This document shows, in pieces, positions 7,444 to 16,307 of a DNA stretch of 64,000 nt. Source of the stretch: an uncultured Clostridia bacterium. Its GTDB lineage: Bacteria; Bacillota; Clostridia; TANB77; CAG-508. Below the pieces are notes generated by a model. It searched no databases, was not told the origin of the DNA, and saw only the letters and a program-made list of their open reading frames with translations. The position numbers and the translations under genes were made by a program. The DNA lies in NCBI GenBank assembly GCA_948502395.1, contig CAOPES010000005.1, positions 1-64,000 of the forward strand, in the 5' to 3' direction. Numbering within the stretch: position 1 is the stretch's first letter; each line of letters begins with the position of its first letter.

Positions 7444-9192
7444 ATGTATAGAACGAAAAATTGTGGGGAATTAAATATAAATAACATAAATGAAAATGTA
7501 GAGCTTAGTGGATGGATACAAAAGATTAGAAATTTAGGTGGAATGATATTTATAGACCTAAGAGACGAGTTTGGAATTACGCAAATAGTGATAAATGATG
7601 AGAAATTACAAGAACAAGCAAAAGATTTTACAACAGAGAGTTGTATCCACATAGAAGGAAAAGTTGTGGAAAGAAGTAATAAAAACAGTAAAATTCCAAC
7701 AGGAGAAATAGAAGTTATAGCAAACAAGCTAGAAGTTTTAGGAAAATGTAAAAATGTACTTCCATTTGAAGTTAATACAGACCAAGATGTTAGAGAAGAT
7801 TTAAGATTAGAGTATAGATTTTTAGATTTGAGAAACGAAAAATTACATAATAATATTTTGCTTCGTTCAAAAATCCTAAAAACATTAAGAGATAAAATGG
7901 ACGAATTAGGTTTTTGCGAAATTCAAACACCTATCTTGGCAAATTCTTCACCAGAAGGAGCAAGAGATTATCTAGTTCCAAGTAGATTAAATCCAGGTGA
8001 ATTTTATGCTTTACCACAAGCGCCACAACAGTTTAAACAATTGTTAATGGTTTCAGGGTTTAATAAATATTTTCAAATTGCGCCATGTTTTAGAGATGAA
8101 GACCCAAGAGCTGATAGAGCGCCAGGGGAGTTCTATCAATTAGATTATGAAATGAGTTTTGCTAATCAAGATGACGTGCTTGCGGTAATGGAAAATGTTG
8201 TGCCATATACATTCAAAAAATTCACAAATTGGAAAGTTGATGAAGGGCCATTTTTACGTATTCCATATAGAGAAGCTATGGAGAAATATGGTATTGACAA
8301 ACCAGACTTACGTAATCCATTAATAATTCAAGATGTAACTGAATTGTTTAAGAATTCAGATTTCAACGCATTTAAAGATAAAACAATAAAAGCAATAATA
8401 GTACCAAATGGAGCTGAACAAGGAAGAAAATTTTTCGATAAAATGGGTGATTTTGCACAAACAGAAGAAGTTGGAGCAAAAGGTTTAGCTTGGACAAAAC
8501 TTGAACAAGACGGAAGCATAGCAGGGGGAATTGCAAAATTTATAACAGATGATATAAAAGAAAAATTGGAAAGTCAATTTGGATTAGAAAAGAATTCAAG
8601 TATATTCTTCATAGCAGACGAGTTTGCAAAAGCTCAAAAAATTGCAGGTCTAGTTAGAATTGAACTAGGAAAAAGATTAGACTTAATAGAAAAAAATGTG
8701 TATAAATTCTGTTTCATAGTAGACTTCCCAATGTACGAACTATCAGATGAAGGAACAATAGATTTTAGCCATAATCCATTTTCAATGCCACAAGGTGGGT
8801 TAGAAGCATTGGAGACAAAAGATCCATTAGACATACTTGCATATCAATTTGACTTAGTATGTAATGGATATGAAATGGCATCAGGAGCAGTAAGAAACCA
8901 CAGTCCAGAAACAATGATAAAAGCCTTTGAAATAGCAGGATATACAGAAGAAGATGTAAAAAACAGATTTGGAGCATTATATAATGCGTTCCAATATGGA
9001 ACACCACCACACGCAGGAGCAGCTCCAGGAGTAGATAGAATGGTGATGTTGATTGCAAATTCTCAAAATATAAGAGAAATAATTGCATTCCCTAAAAATA
9101 AAAAAGCAAGAGACTTACTTATGAGAGCACCATCAGTTGTATCAGAAGAACAACTAAAAGATGTTCACATTCAATTAAGGGAAGAAAAATAA
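7444..9192 (+). CDS. aspS: Aspartyl-tRNA synthetase
   Basis: A 582-residue class IIb synthetase charging tRNA-Asp. It has an N-terminal OB-fold anticodon domain (VELSGWIQKIRNLGGMIFID), motif 2 with CFRDEDPRADRAPGEFYQLD, a bacterial-type GAD insertion (about 280-420) and motif 3 GAAPGVDRMVMLIANSQNIR. The length fits the bacterial type. The ATG at 7444 follows AGGGAG at 7432-7437; the longer in-frame start at 7402 lacks a ribosome binding site and would add residues foreign to the family. hisS, a common upstream partner, is absent, and a repeat doublet occupies the upstream region. Confidence 0.97.
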   Translation: MYRTKNCGELNINNINENVELSGWIQKIRNLGGMIFIDLRDEFGITQIVINDEKLQEQAKDFTTESCIHIEGKVVERSNKNSKIPTGEIEVIANKLEVLGKCKNVLPFEVNTDQDVREDLRLEYRFLDLRNEKLHNNILLRSKILKTLRDKMDELGFCEIQTPILANSSPEGARDYLVPSRLNPGEFYALPQAPQQFKQLLMVSGFNKYFQIAPCFRDEDPRADRAPGEFYQLDYEMSFANQDDVLAVMENVVPYTFKKFTNWKVDEGPFLRIPYREAMEKYGIDKPDLRNPLIIQDVTELFKNSDFNAFKDKTIKAIIVPNGAEQGRKFFDKMGDFAQTEEVGAKGLAWTKLEQDGSIAGGIAKFITDDIKEKLESQFGLEKNSSIFFIADEFAKAQKIAGLVRIELGKRLDLIEKNVYKFCFIVDFPMYELSDEGTIDFSHNPFSMPQGGLEALETKDPLDILAYQFDLVCNGYEMASGAVRNHSPETMIKAFEIAGYTEEDVKNRFGALYNAFQYGTPPHAGAAPGVDRMVMLIANSQNIREIIAFPKNKKARDLLMRAPSVVSEEQLKDVHIQLREEK

Positions 9193-9258
9193 AAAGTATA
9201 TAAAAATTCTTAGTGTTTAGTATTAACAATAAAAAGCGAAAAATAAAGAATAAAAAGC

Positions 9259-9287
9259 TTGTAAAAACAAACTAAGTATGATATAAA
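9259..9287 (+). promoter_or_regulatory. Extended -10 promoter of the response regulator
   Basis: TTGTAA at 9259-9264, a 17-bp spacer ending in TGA, and TATAAA at 9282-9287 lie about 40 bp before the GTG start. Confidence 0.6.
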
Positions 9288-9329
9288 TATACTATAAAAA
9301 TAAAGCTAAATCAGAAAGGCGGAATTTTT

Positions 9330-10067
9330 GTGGACGAAAAAATCGAAAATAATGTAAAAACTATACTAATAGTAGACGACGAAGAGCCAATAGTAGACAT
9401 ATTGGCACACAACTTAAAAAAAGAAGGATATAACACAATATCAGCAAGTGATGGATTAACAGCAGTAGACGTTGCCCTAGAACAAAAGCCAGACTTGATA
9501 TTGTTAGACATAATGCTACCAAAACTAGACGGATTATCTGTATGCAAAAGAATAAAAAATTCATTAAATGTACCAATACTTATGCTAACAGCAAAAGACG
9601 CAGAAATAGACAAAATACTAGGACTAGAATTGGGAGCAGACGACTATATTACAAAACCATTTAGTGTAAGAGAACTAATGGCAAGAGTAAAAGCAAATTT
9701 AAGAAAAGTAGATGCAGTTTCTAATAACCAAATGCAAAATGCAAAAGTAGAAAACAAGAAAAAAGAAAGCAAAATAATTGTTGGAGACTTAGAACTAGAT
9801 TTAGACAAATTTGAAGTAAAAGTTAGGGGAGAAATAATGGACTTAACTTTAAGAGAATTTGAAGTTCTAAAATTTTTAGCATCACAACCAGAACAAGTAG
9901 TAACAAGAGAAACTTTACTTGAAAAAGTATGGGGATATGAATACTATGGAGATATAAGAACAGTAGATGTTACAGTAAGAAGAATAAGAGAAAAAATAGA
10001 AAAAGATACATCAGCTCCAAAGATTTTAATCACAAAAAGAGGAGTAGGGTATTACATAGCCAATTAA
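9330..10067 (+). CDS. OmpR/PhoB-family response regulator, WalR-like
   Basis: A 245-residue two-domain regulator. The receiver (about 10-125) shows TILIVDDEEPIVDIL with the acidic pocket, LILLDIMLPKLDG with the phosphoacceptor Asp, ILMLTAKD and DDYITKPFSVREL. The winged-helix DNA-binding domain (about 150-245) includes LTLREFEVLKFLASQPEQVV and VDVTVRRIREKIE. The start is a GTG after AAAGGCGGA. No kinase is adjacent; a WalK-like kinase at 29120 is a plausible partner because WalR/WalK pairs control cell-wall metabolism and that kinase sits in the mur cluster. The assignment as WalR rather than PhoP/ResD is tentative. Confidence 0.9.
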   Translation: MDEKIENNVKTILIVDDEEPIVDILAHNLKKEGYNTISASDGLTAVDVALEQKPDLILLDIMLPKLDGLSVCKRIKNSLNVPILMLTAKDAEIDKILGLELGADDYITKPFSVRELMARVKANLRKVDAVSNNQMQNAKVENKKKESKIIVGDLELDLDKFEVKVRGEIMDLTLREFEVLKFLASQPEQVVTRETLLEKVWGYEYYGDIRTVDVTVRRIREKIEKDTSAPKILITKRGVGYYIAN

Positions 10068-10070
10068 TAA

Positions 10071-10107
10071 AAAGGTGTTTTTGGGGACAGTCCTTAAAAA
10101 CACCTTT
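10071..10107 (+). repeat. Family A repeat unit, single copy, possible terminator
   Basis: AAAGGTGTTTTT and AAAAACACCTTT arms enclose GGGGACAGTCCTT. It lies four bases after the response regulator stop and could end its transcript. Confidence 0.85.
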
Positions 10108-10109
10108 CA

Positions 10110-10612
10110 TTTTTTGCCATTGGGGACGGTCCTTTTTGGCAATTTATTGCCACGGGGGACAGACCTTGGTATTGGCGATGGAAGATGTGTACAATTTTAT
10201 TTTATTGTTTTTGTTCACTTCGTTCAATAATAATTTGTATATTTATATAAAACGGATTTTTCACTCAGGCTCAAATTCTTATTTTATATTTTGAATAAAT
10301 GCTGAATGTGACTGAAATAAAAAATAGAAATTCTTTAATCTTTTTCTGGAAAGAGTTCACACTTGCTGTGGAAGGGTGCCAGAAAAAGATTTTAGAATTT
10401 CTTTTCTTATGTAAGGAACCAAAGAATTTATGAAAAATAAAAATAAGAATTTGCCCGTGAACATTACTTTTTATATGAATTTACAAATTCTAAATTTCAC
10501 TCCATTCAAGCAAACAACAAAATAAAATTGTACACATCTTCCATCACCAATACCAAGGTCTGTCCCCTGTGGCAGAAAATTGCCAAAAAGGACCATCCCC
10601 AATGGCAAAAAA
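10110..10612. repeat. 503-bp fold-back (long inverted repeat) element
   Basis: The outer 101 bp of each side (10110-10210 and 10512-10612) are inverted copies with only 6 differences in my hand alignment. Inner parts stay collinear: 10272-10285 matches 10440-10453 perfectly, and 10326-10349 matches 10379-10402 with 2 differences, leaving a 29-nt centre (10350-10378). The outer arms are built from family B repeat units (core GGGGACGGTCC with TTGCCA/TGGCAA arms). No reading frame is present. It lies between the convergent response regulator and penicillin-binding protein genes. It could be a fold-back mobile element (MITE-like) or a long structured RNA. Confidence 0.85.
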
Positions 10613-10641
10613 TTGCCAAAAAGGTCCGTCCCCTTTGGCAA
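10613..10641. repeat. Family B repeat unit outside the fold-back
   Basis: TTGCCA and TGGCAA arms surround a GGACGGACC-type core (on the minus strand). It abuts the fold-back and ends 6 bp before the penicillin-binding protein stop codon. Confidence 0.8.
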
Positions 10642-10646
10642 TTTTT

Positions 10647-12920
10647 CTATTGAGTATAAACTAAATTTTGTTTCAAAGTAACTTTTACAATAGTACCTTC
10701 CTGAACCTGTTCATCCTTAATATAATCTTGCGAGATGACATTTCCAGAACCTTCAATACTAATATTCAAATTCTTATCTCTCAAAGCACTAGCAGCAGCT
10801 GAGGCAGACAATCCCTTCAAATCAGGGACAGTGACAGACGTTGTAACTTCGCTACCCTGACCATAAAGAACAATAATAGAGTTCTTAGTCAAATAAGCAC
10901 CTGGTTTTGGAGTTTGGTCAGCAACTAATAAGCTATTAGGGTCACCATTAACATATGTTTTAACTGTAAATCCAGCATTTTTTAAAACTTTTTCAGCTTC
11001 TGTTACAGTTTTATTTCTCACGTCTGGTACAATAATTAAATTATCTGTTGAATTATCAGTTTCAGTATTACTAGAAGGAATGCCTAAATATGGTAGTATT
11101 TCTGTCAACATTTGATTAACAACAGGTCCTGCAAGGCTTCCACCCTGGAAATTAGTTTTTGGTGGGTCGTATAATGTTAGTAGAAGTACTAATTGAGTGT
11201 CTTCAACAGGTGAGATTGCTACATAAGAAGCAACATATCCTTCTTCTGGTTTATTGTAAGGTGGTTCAGATGTACCTGTTTTTCCACCGATAGAATATCC
11301 AGAGACTGCTCCGTGTCTACCAGAACCGTCTGTTACAACAGATTCCATCATTGATCTTATTTTTTGAGCATTTGATTTTGAAATTACTTGTCTTACTTCT
11401 GTTACAGGAACTTCTGTTACAGAGCCAGTATCTGTATTTTTAATTTCTTTTACAATTCGTGGTTGTAATAATTTACCGTCATTAGCTATACAAGAGATAG
11501 CTGTAATCATTTGTAATGGAGTAACATTTAATCTTTGTCCAAAAGACATGGTAGCAAGTTCAACAGGTCCAACTTTGTTCAATTGTGTGAATATACTACT
11601 TTGTTCTCCATATAGTCCAGAATTAGTTGATTTAAACAGTCCAAAAGCTTCGTAGTATCTGTATAAAGTTTGTATTCCAATACGTTTTCCTAATTGCATA
11701 AATGAAGGGTTACAAGATTTTGCCAAAGCCCCCCTTAAAGATAATTCTCCATGTGGAGTTTTAGACCAACAATTAATTCTAATTGGTTGAGTTTGAGATG
11801 CATCTGCAAATTCTTCATAGCCTTTACAATTAAAGTCTCCTGCAACATCAGTTGAAGTAATATTTTCTTCTAATGCGATGGCAGAAGTGATTACCTTAAA
11901 TACTGAACCAGGTTCGTATGTGTCTGCAACTGATTTATTTGACCACATTTTATAAAGAGCTTCACTTTTTTCTTCACTAGAAAGAGTATCATATGTTTTT
12001 GCTAAAGTAGCATTTGGTGTGTAAGGTGAGTTCAAATCATAATCAGGATATGAAGCCATTGCTAGAATATCGCCATTTTTAGGGTTCATAACAATAACAT
12101 TTCCACCACGATTACAATTATTATCATCAACTACTTGTTTTAAATACTTTTCTACAATAGTTTGAATATTTAGGTCAATTGTAAGTGTTAAATCGCTACC
12201 ATTTTCAGCTGAAATGTAAGATTCGCCAGCATTTGGAATTTCCTTTTGGTCACCACCTTTGGAACTAACGATTTTTCCAGGAGTACCAGTTAAAACAGAA
12301 TTCCATTTCGACTCAATTCCACTTAAACCTTGATTATCACTACCACAAAAGCCTAAAAGACTTGAAGCCACTGTACTATAAGGATAATATCTATTTGTAT
12401 CAGCATCTATATTAATTCCAACTGAAATTTTATTTTCTTTCATCCAATCTCTTAATTTAGAAACCTTATCTTGTTCAACTTTTTTTATAATTGTTTCAAC
12501 CTTAGATTCAGAAGAGACTTTTTGAAGAGTTTCATTATAATCAAGTTCAAAAATTTCAGACAATCCCCTTGCAACTTTTTCTTTATAGTCTTTCGTATCT
12601 TGTTCAGAACTTTTAGTAATTTTTGAAGGATTAATTGTAATTGTATCAACTTGAGCACCTATTGCCAAAGCCTTTCCAGTTGAATCGTAAATATTTCCAC
12701 GTTTAGGACTAATAATTTGATTTATTGCTTGTTGATTATATGCACTTTCTTTTAAAGAACCACCTTGAACAAATTGCAAAAATCCAATTCTACCTAGTAA
12801 AGCAATGAAAATTATAACAGTTACAATTAATGTTATTCTAAGCTTTTTTGTATGAACTAGATTTTTAGATTCAAACGATGTTTTCATTTTTACTATATTT
12901 GTTTTTTTATTATCTTTCAT
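10647..12920 (-). CDS. Class B penicillin-binding protein with two PASTA domains
   Basis: A 757-residue transpeptidase cross-linking peptidoglycan. A membrane anchor spans about residues 28-50, followed by the PBP dimerisation domain (SPKRGNIYDSTGKALAIGAQ) and the transpeptidase domain: active-site Ser in YEPGSVFKVI, SCN motif in KSCNPSFM, and KTG in GGKTGTSEP. Two C-terminal PASTA repeats follow (IVPDVRNKTVTEAEKVLKNA and VTVPDLKGLSASAAASALRD), which usually bind muropeptides. It is a paralogue of the spoVD-like gene at 18477, with the same GRIGFLQFVQGG anchor region. It stands alone rather than in the dcw cluster, so it may be the vegetative counterpart (PBP2/FtsI) or the sporulation one. 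Confidence 0.93.
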   Translation of the reverse strand: MKDNKKTNIVKMKTSFESKNLVHTKKLRITLIVTVIIFIALLGRIGFLQFVQGGSLKESAYNQQAINQIISPKRGNIYDSTGKALAIGAQVDTITINPSKITKSSEQDTKDYKEKVARGLSEIFELDYNETLQKVSSESKVETIIKKVEQDKVSKLRDWMKENKISVGINIDADTNRYYPYSTVASSLLGFCGSDNQGLSGIESKWNSVLTGTPGKIVSSKGGDQKEIPNAGESYISAENGSDLTLTIDLNIQTIVEKYLKQVVDDNNCNRGGNVIVMNPKNGDILAMASYPDYDLNSPYTPNATLAKTYDTLSSEEKSEALYKMWSNKSVADTYEPGSVFKVITSAIALEENITSTDVAGDFNCKGYEEFADASQTQPIRINCWSKTPHGELSLRGALAKSCNPSFMQLGKRIGIQTLYRYYEAFGLFKSTNSGLYGEQSSIFTQLNKVGPVELATMSFGQRLNVTPLQMITAISCIANDGKLLQPRIVKEIKNTDTGSVTEVPVTEVRQVISKSNAQKIRSMMESVVTDGSGRHGAVSGYSIGGKTGTSEPPYNKPEEGYVASYVAISPVEDTQLVLLLTLYDPPKTNFQGGSLAGPVVNQMLTEILPYLGIPSSNTETDNSTDNLIIVPDVRNKTVTEAEKVLKNAGFTVKTYVNGDPNSLLVADQTPKPGAYLTKNSIIVLYGQGSEVTTSVTVPDLKGLSASAAASALRDKNLNISIEGSGNVISQDYIKDEQVQEGTIVKVTLKQNLVYTQ

Positions 12921-12954
12921 ATATACGCCTCTTTAGTTCAAAATTTATAATTCA

Positions 12955-12983
12955 ATTTTATATTAAAAAGGGACAAAAATCAA
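12955..12983 (-). promoter_or_regulatory. Promoter of the two-PASTA PBP gene
   Basis: On the minus strand TTGATT (12978-12983), a 17-bp spacer and TAAAAT (12955-12960) lie just upstream of the gene. Confidence 0.6.
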
Positions 12984-13024
12984 TAAAAACTTGAAAAATT
13001 CACACATTTATAATAAAATATTAT

Positions 13025-13077
13025 AGGGACATTTGGGGACGTTTCCTTTTGGACATTTTGTCCAATTTGGGACACAT
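13025..13077. repeat. Family C repeat
   Basis: TAGGGACATTTGGGGACGTT is followed by the palindrome GGACATTTTGTCC and TTGGGACACATC. The same arrangement occurs at 31164, 33191, 47906 and 50183. Confidence 0.88.
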
Positions 13078-13132
13078 CTTGACAATTGAAGTTATTCCTT
13101 TTTGTCCAAAGATAAAAAATGGAGAGAATTTA

Positions 13133-13990
13133 ATGGAAAATATATTAGAAGAAACAAGATATATTATGAAAAAATATAACATAAAAGCAAACAAGTCATT
13201 AGGACAGAACTTTTTAATAAGTCAAAATGTTGTAGAAAATATAGTAGAAAGCAGTAACATAGGAAAAAATGACTTAGTAATTGAAGTTGGCCCAGGGCTA
13301 GGAACACTTACAAAATACTTATTAGAAAAAGCAAAAAAAGTAATATGTGTAGAACTAGATAAAAAAATGATAAAAATCTTAGATGATAGGTTTAAACTAT
13401 ATGAAAACTTTGAATTAATAAACCAAGATATTCTAAAAGTTGATTTAAAAAATATAATAAAAGAAGAAAAAGAACAAAACAATATTGAAAATGTAAAAAT
13501 AGTAGCAAACTTACCATATTATATAACAACACCAATAATAATGAAATTGTTGGAAGAAGAGTTAGATTTAGAAAGCATAACAGTTATGATACAGAAAGAA
13601 GTAGCAGATAGATTAATTGCAGTGCCAGGAGAAAAAAACACAGGGGCGATAACATATACAGTATATTATTATGCAACATCAGAAGCGATAATGGAAGTGC
13701 CAAACGATTCTTTTATTCCAGAGCCAGAAGTTACATCAAAAGTAATAAAGCTAAATGTAAGAAATAATCCACCAATAGAAGTGAAAAACAAAGAAGTAAT
13801 GTTTAGAATAATAAAAAGTGCATTTATGCAAAGAAGAAAAACACTGTTAAATGCACTAACAAATACAAAAGTGTTTTTAAATAAAGAAGAAGGAATACAA
13901 ATATTAAAAGAATTAAATTTGAGTGAGAATGTAAGGGCGGAAATGCTTAGCTTACAAGACTTTGCAAATATTGCTAATAAGATTTTATAA
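13133..13990 (+). CDS. rsmA: 16S rRNA dimethyladenosine transferase RsmA
   Basis: A 285-residue SAM-dependent enzyme dimethylating two adjacent adenines in helix 45 of 16S rRNA during 30S assembly. Motifs: KSLGQNFLISQNVVENIV at the N-terminus, VIEVGPGLGTLTKYLLEKA for SAM binding, NLPYYITTPIIMKLL as the catalytic motif IV, and the helical C-terminal domain with FMQRRKTLLNAL. The ATG at 13133 follows GGAGAG at 13121-13126. An upstream GTG/ATG extension would run into the family C repeat and is rejected. Length is typical (about 270-290). Confidence 0.96.
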   Translation: MENILEETRYIMKKYNIKANKSLGQNFLISQNVVENIVESSNIGKNDLVIEVGPGLGTLTKYLLEKAKKVICVELDKKMIKILDDRFKLYENFELINQDILKVDLKNIIKEEKEQNNIENVKIVANLPYYITTPIIMKLLEEELDLESITVMIQKEVADRLIAVPGEKNTGAITYTVYYYATSEAIMEVPNDSFIPEPEVTSKVIKLNVRNNPPIEVKNKEVMFRIIKSAFMQRRKTLLNALTNTKVFLNKEEGIQILKELNLSENVRAEMLSLQDFANIANKIL

Positions 13991-13996
13991 AAACTA

Positions 13997-14025
13997 TTCA
14001 AAAAAAGTCATAGATATGTTATAAT
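13997..14025 (+). promoter_or_regulatory. Extended -10 promoter of the sortase gene
   Basis: TTCAAA at 13997-14002 and a perfect TATAAT at 14020-14025, preceded by TG at 14017-14018, have 17-bp spacing. Confidence 0.65.
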
Positions 14026-14053
14026 AAAGTAGAGTATAAAGAAGGAGAGAAAG

Positions 14054-14827
14054 ATGAATCAGATTTTGGTTACAAAAAAATTGTATATAACACCTGAACT
14101 GAAAAGAAAAAAGAAAGTCTATAAATTTGACTTCTTTTTATCGATTTTTGTAATATGTATTCTAATTTCTGTCGCAATTTATGCTGAATATGATAAAAAC
14201 AAAAGTGAAGAAACATCACAAGCAATATTAAGTGATTTTAACACTGAAATACCACAAGAAGATGACGCAACAATAGCAAAAAATAATATATTGTTAGTAG
14301 TTATAGATGAAAACAAACAAGAGCAAGCAACAGCAAATGAACAAAGTTCAGTACAACAGCCAATTACAACAAAGAAAAAAATAACAGATTTAGAAGTGGA
14401 AACAACAAAAGATGGATTTAAATATACAAAAATAGCTTCAATAAATATACCAAAAATAAATGTAAATTATGCAATTACAGACGGTCAGACACATTCAGAA
14501 GAAGAGACAGAAGCATTACTGAAAAATTCACCAACAAAATTTTGGGGACCAAATCCAAACAAAATAGGGAATTTTTGCATAGTAGGTCATAATTATAAAA
14601 ATTCAAAATTTTTTAGTAAAGTTCCAACATTAGTTGAAGGAGATATGATAGAAATAACAGATTATACAGGAAAAACTATGAAATATTCTGTATATAAAAA
14701 ATATCAGGTTGTACCAGAAGATTTAAGTTGTACATCTCAACGTACAGAAGGGAAAAGAGAAATAACGTTAATAACTTGTACAGATGATAGCAAAGAAAGA
14801 ATTATAGTAAAGGCTAGAGCAATCTAG
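14054..14827 (+). CDS. Sortase, class D-like
   Basis: A 257-residue membrane-anchored transpeptidase that links sorting-signal proteins to the cell wall or joins pilins. An N-terminal membrane segment (about 25-45) is followed by a polar linker of ~80 residues and the sortase beta-barrel (about 130-257). The catalytic triad is visible: His in IVGHNYKNSKFF, Cys in REITLITCTDDSKERIIVKA, and Arg in the same segment. An excellent GAAGGAGAG precedes the ATG. No sortase substrate is next to it; it is flanked by rsmA and an XRE gene, so its substrates are unknown. The single-gene transcript ends in a terminator overlapping the stop. Confidence 0.92.
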   Translation: MNQILVTKKLYITPELKRKKKVYKFDFFLSIFVICILISVAIYAEYDKNKSEETSQAILSDFNTEIPQEDDATIAKNNILLVVIDENKQEQATANEQSSVQQPITTKKKITDLEVETTKDGFKYTKIASINIPKINVNYAITDGQTHSEEETEALLKNSPTKFWGPNPNKIGNFCIVGHNYKNSKFFSKVPTLVEGDMIEITDYTGKTMKYSVYKKYQVVPEDLSCTSQRTEGKREITLITCTDDSKERIIVKARAI

Positions 14828-14833
14828 CCTTTT
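14809..14833 (+). terminator. Terminator of the sortase gene
   Basis: AAAGGCTAGA at 14809-14818 pairs with TCTAGCCTTT at 14823-14832 around a 4-nt loop; the stop codon lies within the stem. Confidence 0.75.
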
Positions 14834-15010
14834 ATGTTGAATTAACACTTGTTTTTATTAACAAAACTCGAAAAAACGTGTTTCGTAATTGATTTTTACA
14901 TATTTATTAGAACTTTTGATATTATTATCCCTGTTTTTTCTTATTGTCAGTTCGTTCTTTTTTGATTGCCTACTTGCTATACTTTTATTAAAAAGTACGG
15001 GAGGAAATAT

Positions 15011-15391
15011 ATGAATACAGTAGAAAGGGATTTAAGAAGAAGTATAGGGAGAAAAATCAAATTAGCACGAACAAAATCCGAATATACACAAGAACAGCTA
15101 GCAGAAAAATTGTCATTATCTCCAAGATATATTAGCCAATTAGAACGCGGTATAGCTTTTGGAAGTGCATCAACTATAATAAATATCTGTAAAGCTCTTA
15201 ACATTAACTCTGATTTTCTATTTAGAGATTTAATACAAAGCAATTCTAATGATATAGATTTTGTTGACCAAAGTTTTTTAGAAGATTATATAAAATTGAC
15301 TGCTCATAATAAAGTTATTATAAATGCAATTGCACACGAATTGGTTAGAATACAAAAAGAAGAAAATAATATTAAATCAAAAATAAATTAA
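15011..15391 (+). CDS. XRE-family transcriptional regulator
   Basis: A 126-residue regulator. A Cro/C1 helix-turn-helix occupies about residues 10-68: IGRKIKLARTKSEYTQEQLA, then SPRYISQLERG, then STIINICKALNINSDFLF. The C-terminal half is helical without a recognised domain. GGGAGG at 15000-15005 fixes the ATG at 15011; an upstream in-frame ATG (14966) lacks such a site. It resembles the regulator at 827 in size and layout. It is followed after 54 bp by the peptidoglycan-binding gene, so the two may be cotranscribed; control of that gene is a guess from position. Confidence 0.85.
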   Translation: MNTVERDLRRSIGRKIKLARTKSEYTQEQLAEKLSLSPRYISQLERGIAFGSASTIINICKALNINSDFLFRDLIQSNSNDIDFVDQSFLEDYIKLTAHNKVIINAIAHELVRIQKEENNIKSKIN

Positions 15392-15445
15392 CGAAAATGC
15401 TAATCTCTTCATACAATATATAAAAAGTATGAGGAGGTTTTCATT

Positions 15446-16127
15446 GTGGCAAAAATACTTGTTTTTAATAATGATACAGATAGAATGGAAACTTATTATA
15501 GGGGCGAAAGTGAGCCTATGCCGTATAATACAAATGGAACTTTAAAAGTACGAGAATTTAGGGGCTCTAGTAATAGTAATATTTTGTGGACGACAAAAAG
15601 AACAATGCAAAGTTGGAATAGTCAAAGATATATTTTTGGTGGACCAATTCCAGTAGGTTTTGCATTTAAAAGACCATATGAAGGTGGTCATCGGGAACCA
15701 AAGTCAACATTATGCTGGAGTTTCGTTTGATGTTGGCCAAACACTAAGTCCAGCTAGAAGGACAGCTTTATGGAATAGTGCAAACAATTCAAATATTTGG
15801 ACTTATGTAGAACCAATTTCTTTAACACCTACGTGGGTTCACTTTGATAAAAGATTTGGTAAGCCAGCTTGTTCAACAGGTGGGTTTCCACAAGTTAAAC
15901 GTGGAAGTATAAGTACTTATGTTTTAATTGCACAAGATGATTTAAATACTCTCGGATATAGAACAGGTGGATTAGACGGAATTTTTGGGTCAGCAACCCA
16001 AAATGCAGTAATATCATATCAACGTTCTCGTGGGTTAGCTGCTGATGGTATTGTAGGGTGTAATACATGGCGTTCACTTCAAGAAGATGTTGTTGGTACT
16101 GGTCCAACTAGTACAACTATAAACTAG
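15446..16127 (+). CDS. Peptidoglycan-binding protein, reading frame interrupted at an in-frame CGG
   Basis: Two overlapping frames make one gene. The first part (GTG at 15446 after GAGGAGG) encodes a domain found with clostridial cell-wall proteins (MAKILVFNNDTDRMETYYRG, then TLKVREFRGSSNSNILWTTK) and stops prematurely at 15730. The second part, shifted by +1, continues SQHYAGVSFDVGQTLSPARR and TPTWVHFDKRFG and ends with a PG_binding_1 repeat (LNTLGYRTGGLDGIFGSATQ, then AVISYQRSRGLAADGIVGC). Removing the single C at 15692 joins them as CAT GGG AAC CAA, giving 226 residues without stops. In the given sequence the codon at the break is CGG (15692-15694). It has no signal peptide. Whether it is dead, recoded or misread is open. 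Confidence 0.8.
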
Positions 16128-16134
16128 AAAAAAC

Positions 16135-16167
16135 GAAGAAATCAAAAAAGATTTCTTCATTTTTTTT
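16135..16167 (+). terminator. Terminator after the peptidoglycan-binding gene
   Basis: GAAGAAATC (16135-16143) pairs with GATTTCTTC (16150-16158) and is followed by eight Ts. Confidence 0.88.
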
Positions 16168-16217
16168 GGTCACAAAGCAAAAAAATACGAAAAAAATAAA
16201 AAAATTTCAAAAAAGGC

Positions 16218-16246
16218 TTGCAAAATATAAAAAGTTATATTAGAAT
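16218..16246 (+). promoter_or_regulatory. mraZ/dcw promoter
   Basis: TTGCAA at 16218-16223, a 17-bp spacer and TAGAAT at 16241-16246 precede the MraZ boxes; transcription would start near 16253. Confidence 0.7.
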
Positions 16247-16253
16247 TTAATTG

Positions 16254-16290
16254 AAGTGGAGAGAAGTGGCACAAAGTGGTAGAAAAGTGG
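16254..16290 (+). promoter_or_regulatory. MraZ operator: four AAGTGG direct repeats
   Basis: AAGTGG occurs at 16254, 16264, 16274 and 16285, spaced 10, 10 and 11 bp, so all lie on one face of the helix. MraZ is known to bind tandem GTGG-type boxes with a 10-bp period upstream of its own gene in other bacteria. Here the boxes lie between the promoter and the mraZ start, a position suited to autorepression. Confidence 0.85.
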
Positions 16291-16307
16291 AGAGAGGTGA
16301 AAAACAA

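Noticed and set aside
9193..9329. RNA gene or small ORF between aspS and the response regulator
   Set aside because: Only a promoter was supportable; no tRNA-like fold or frame seen.
13049..13132. N-terminal extension of rsmA
   Set aside because: The extension would be translated from a family C repeat.
16251..16307. mraZ start at TTG 16251
   Set aside because: The added residues are encoded by the AAGTGG operator boxes and are absent from the family.
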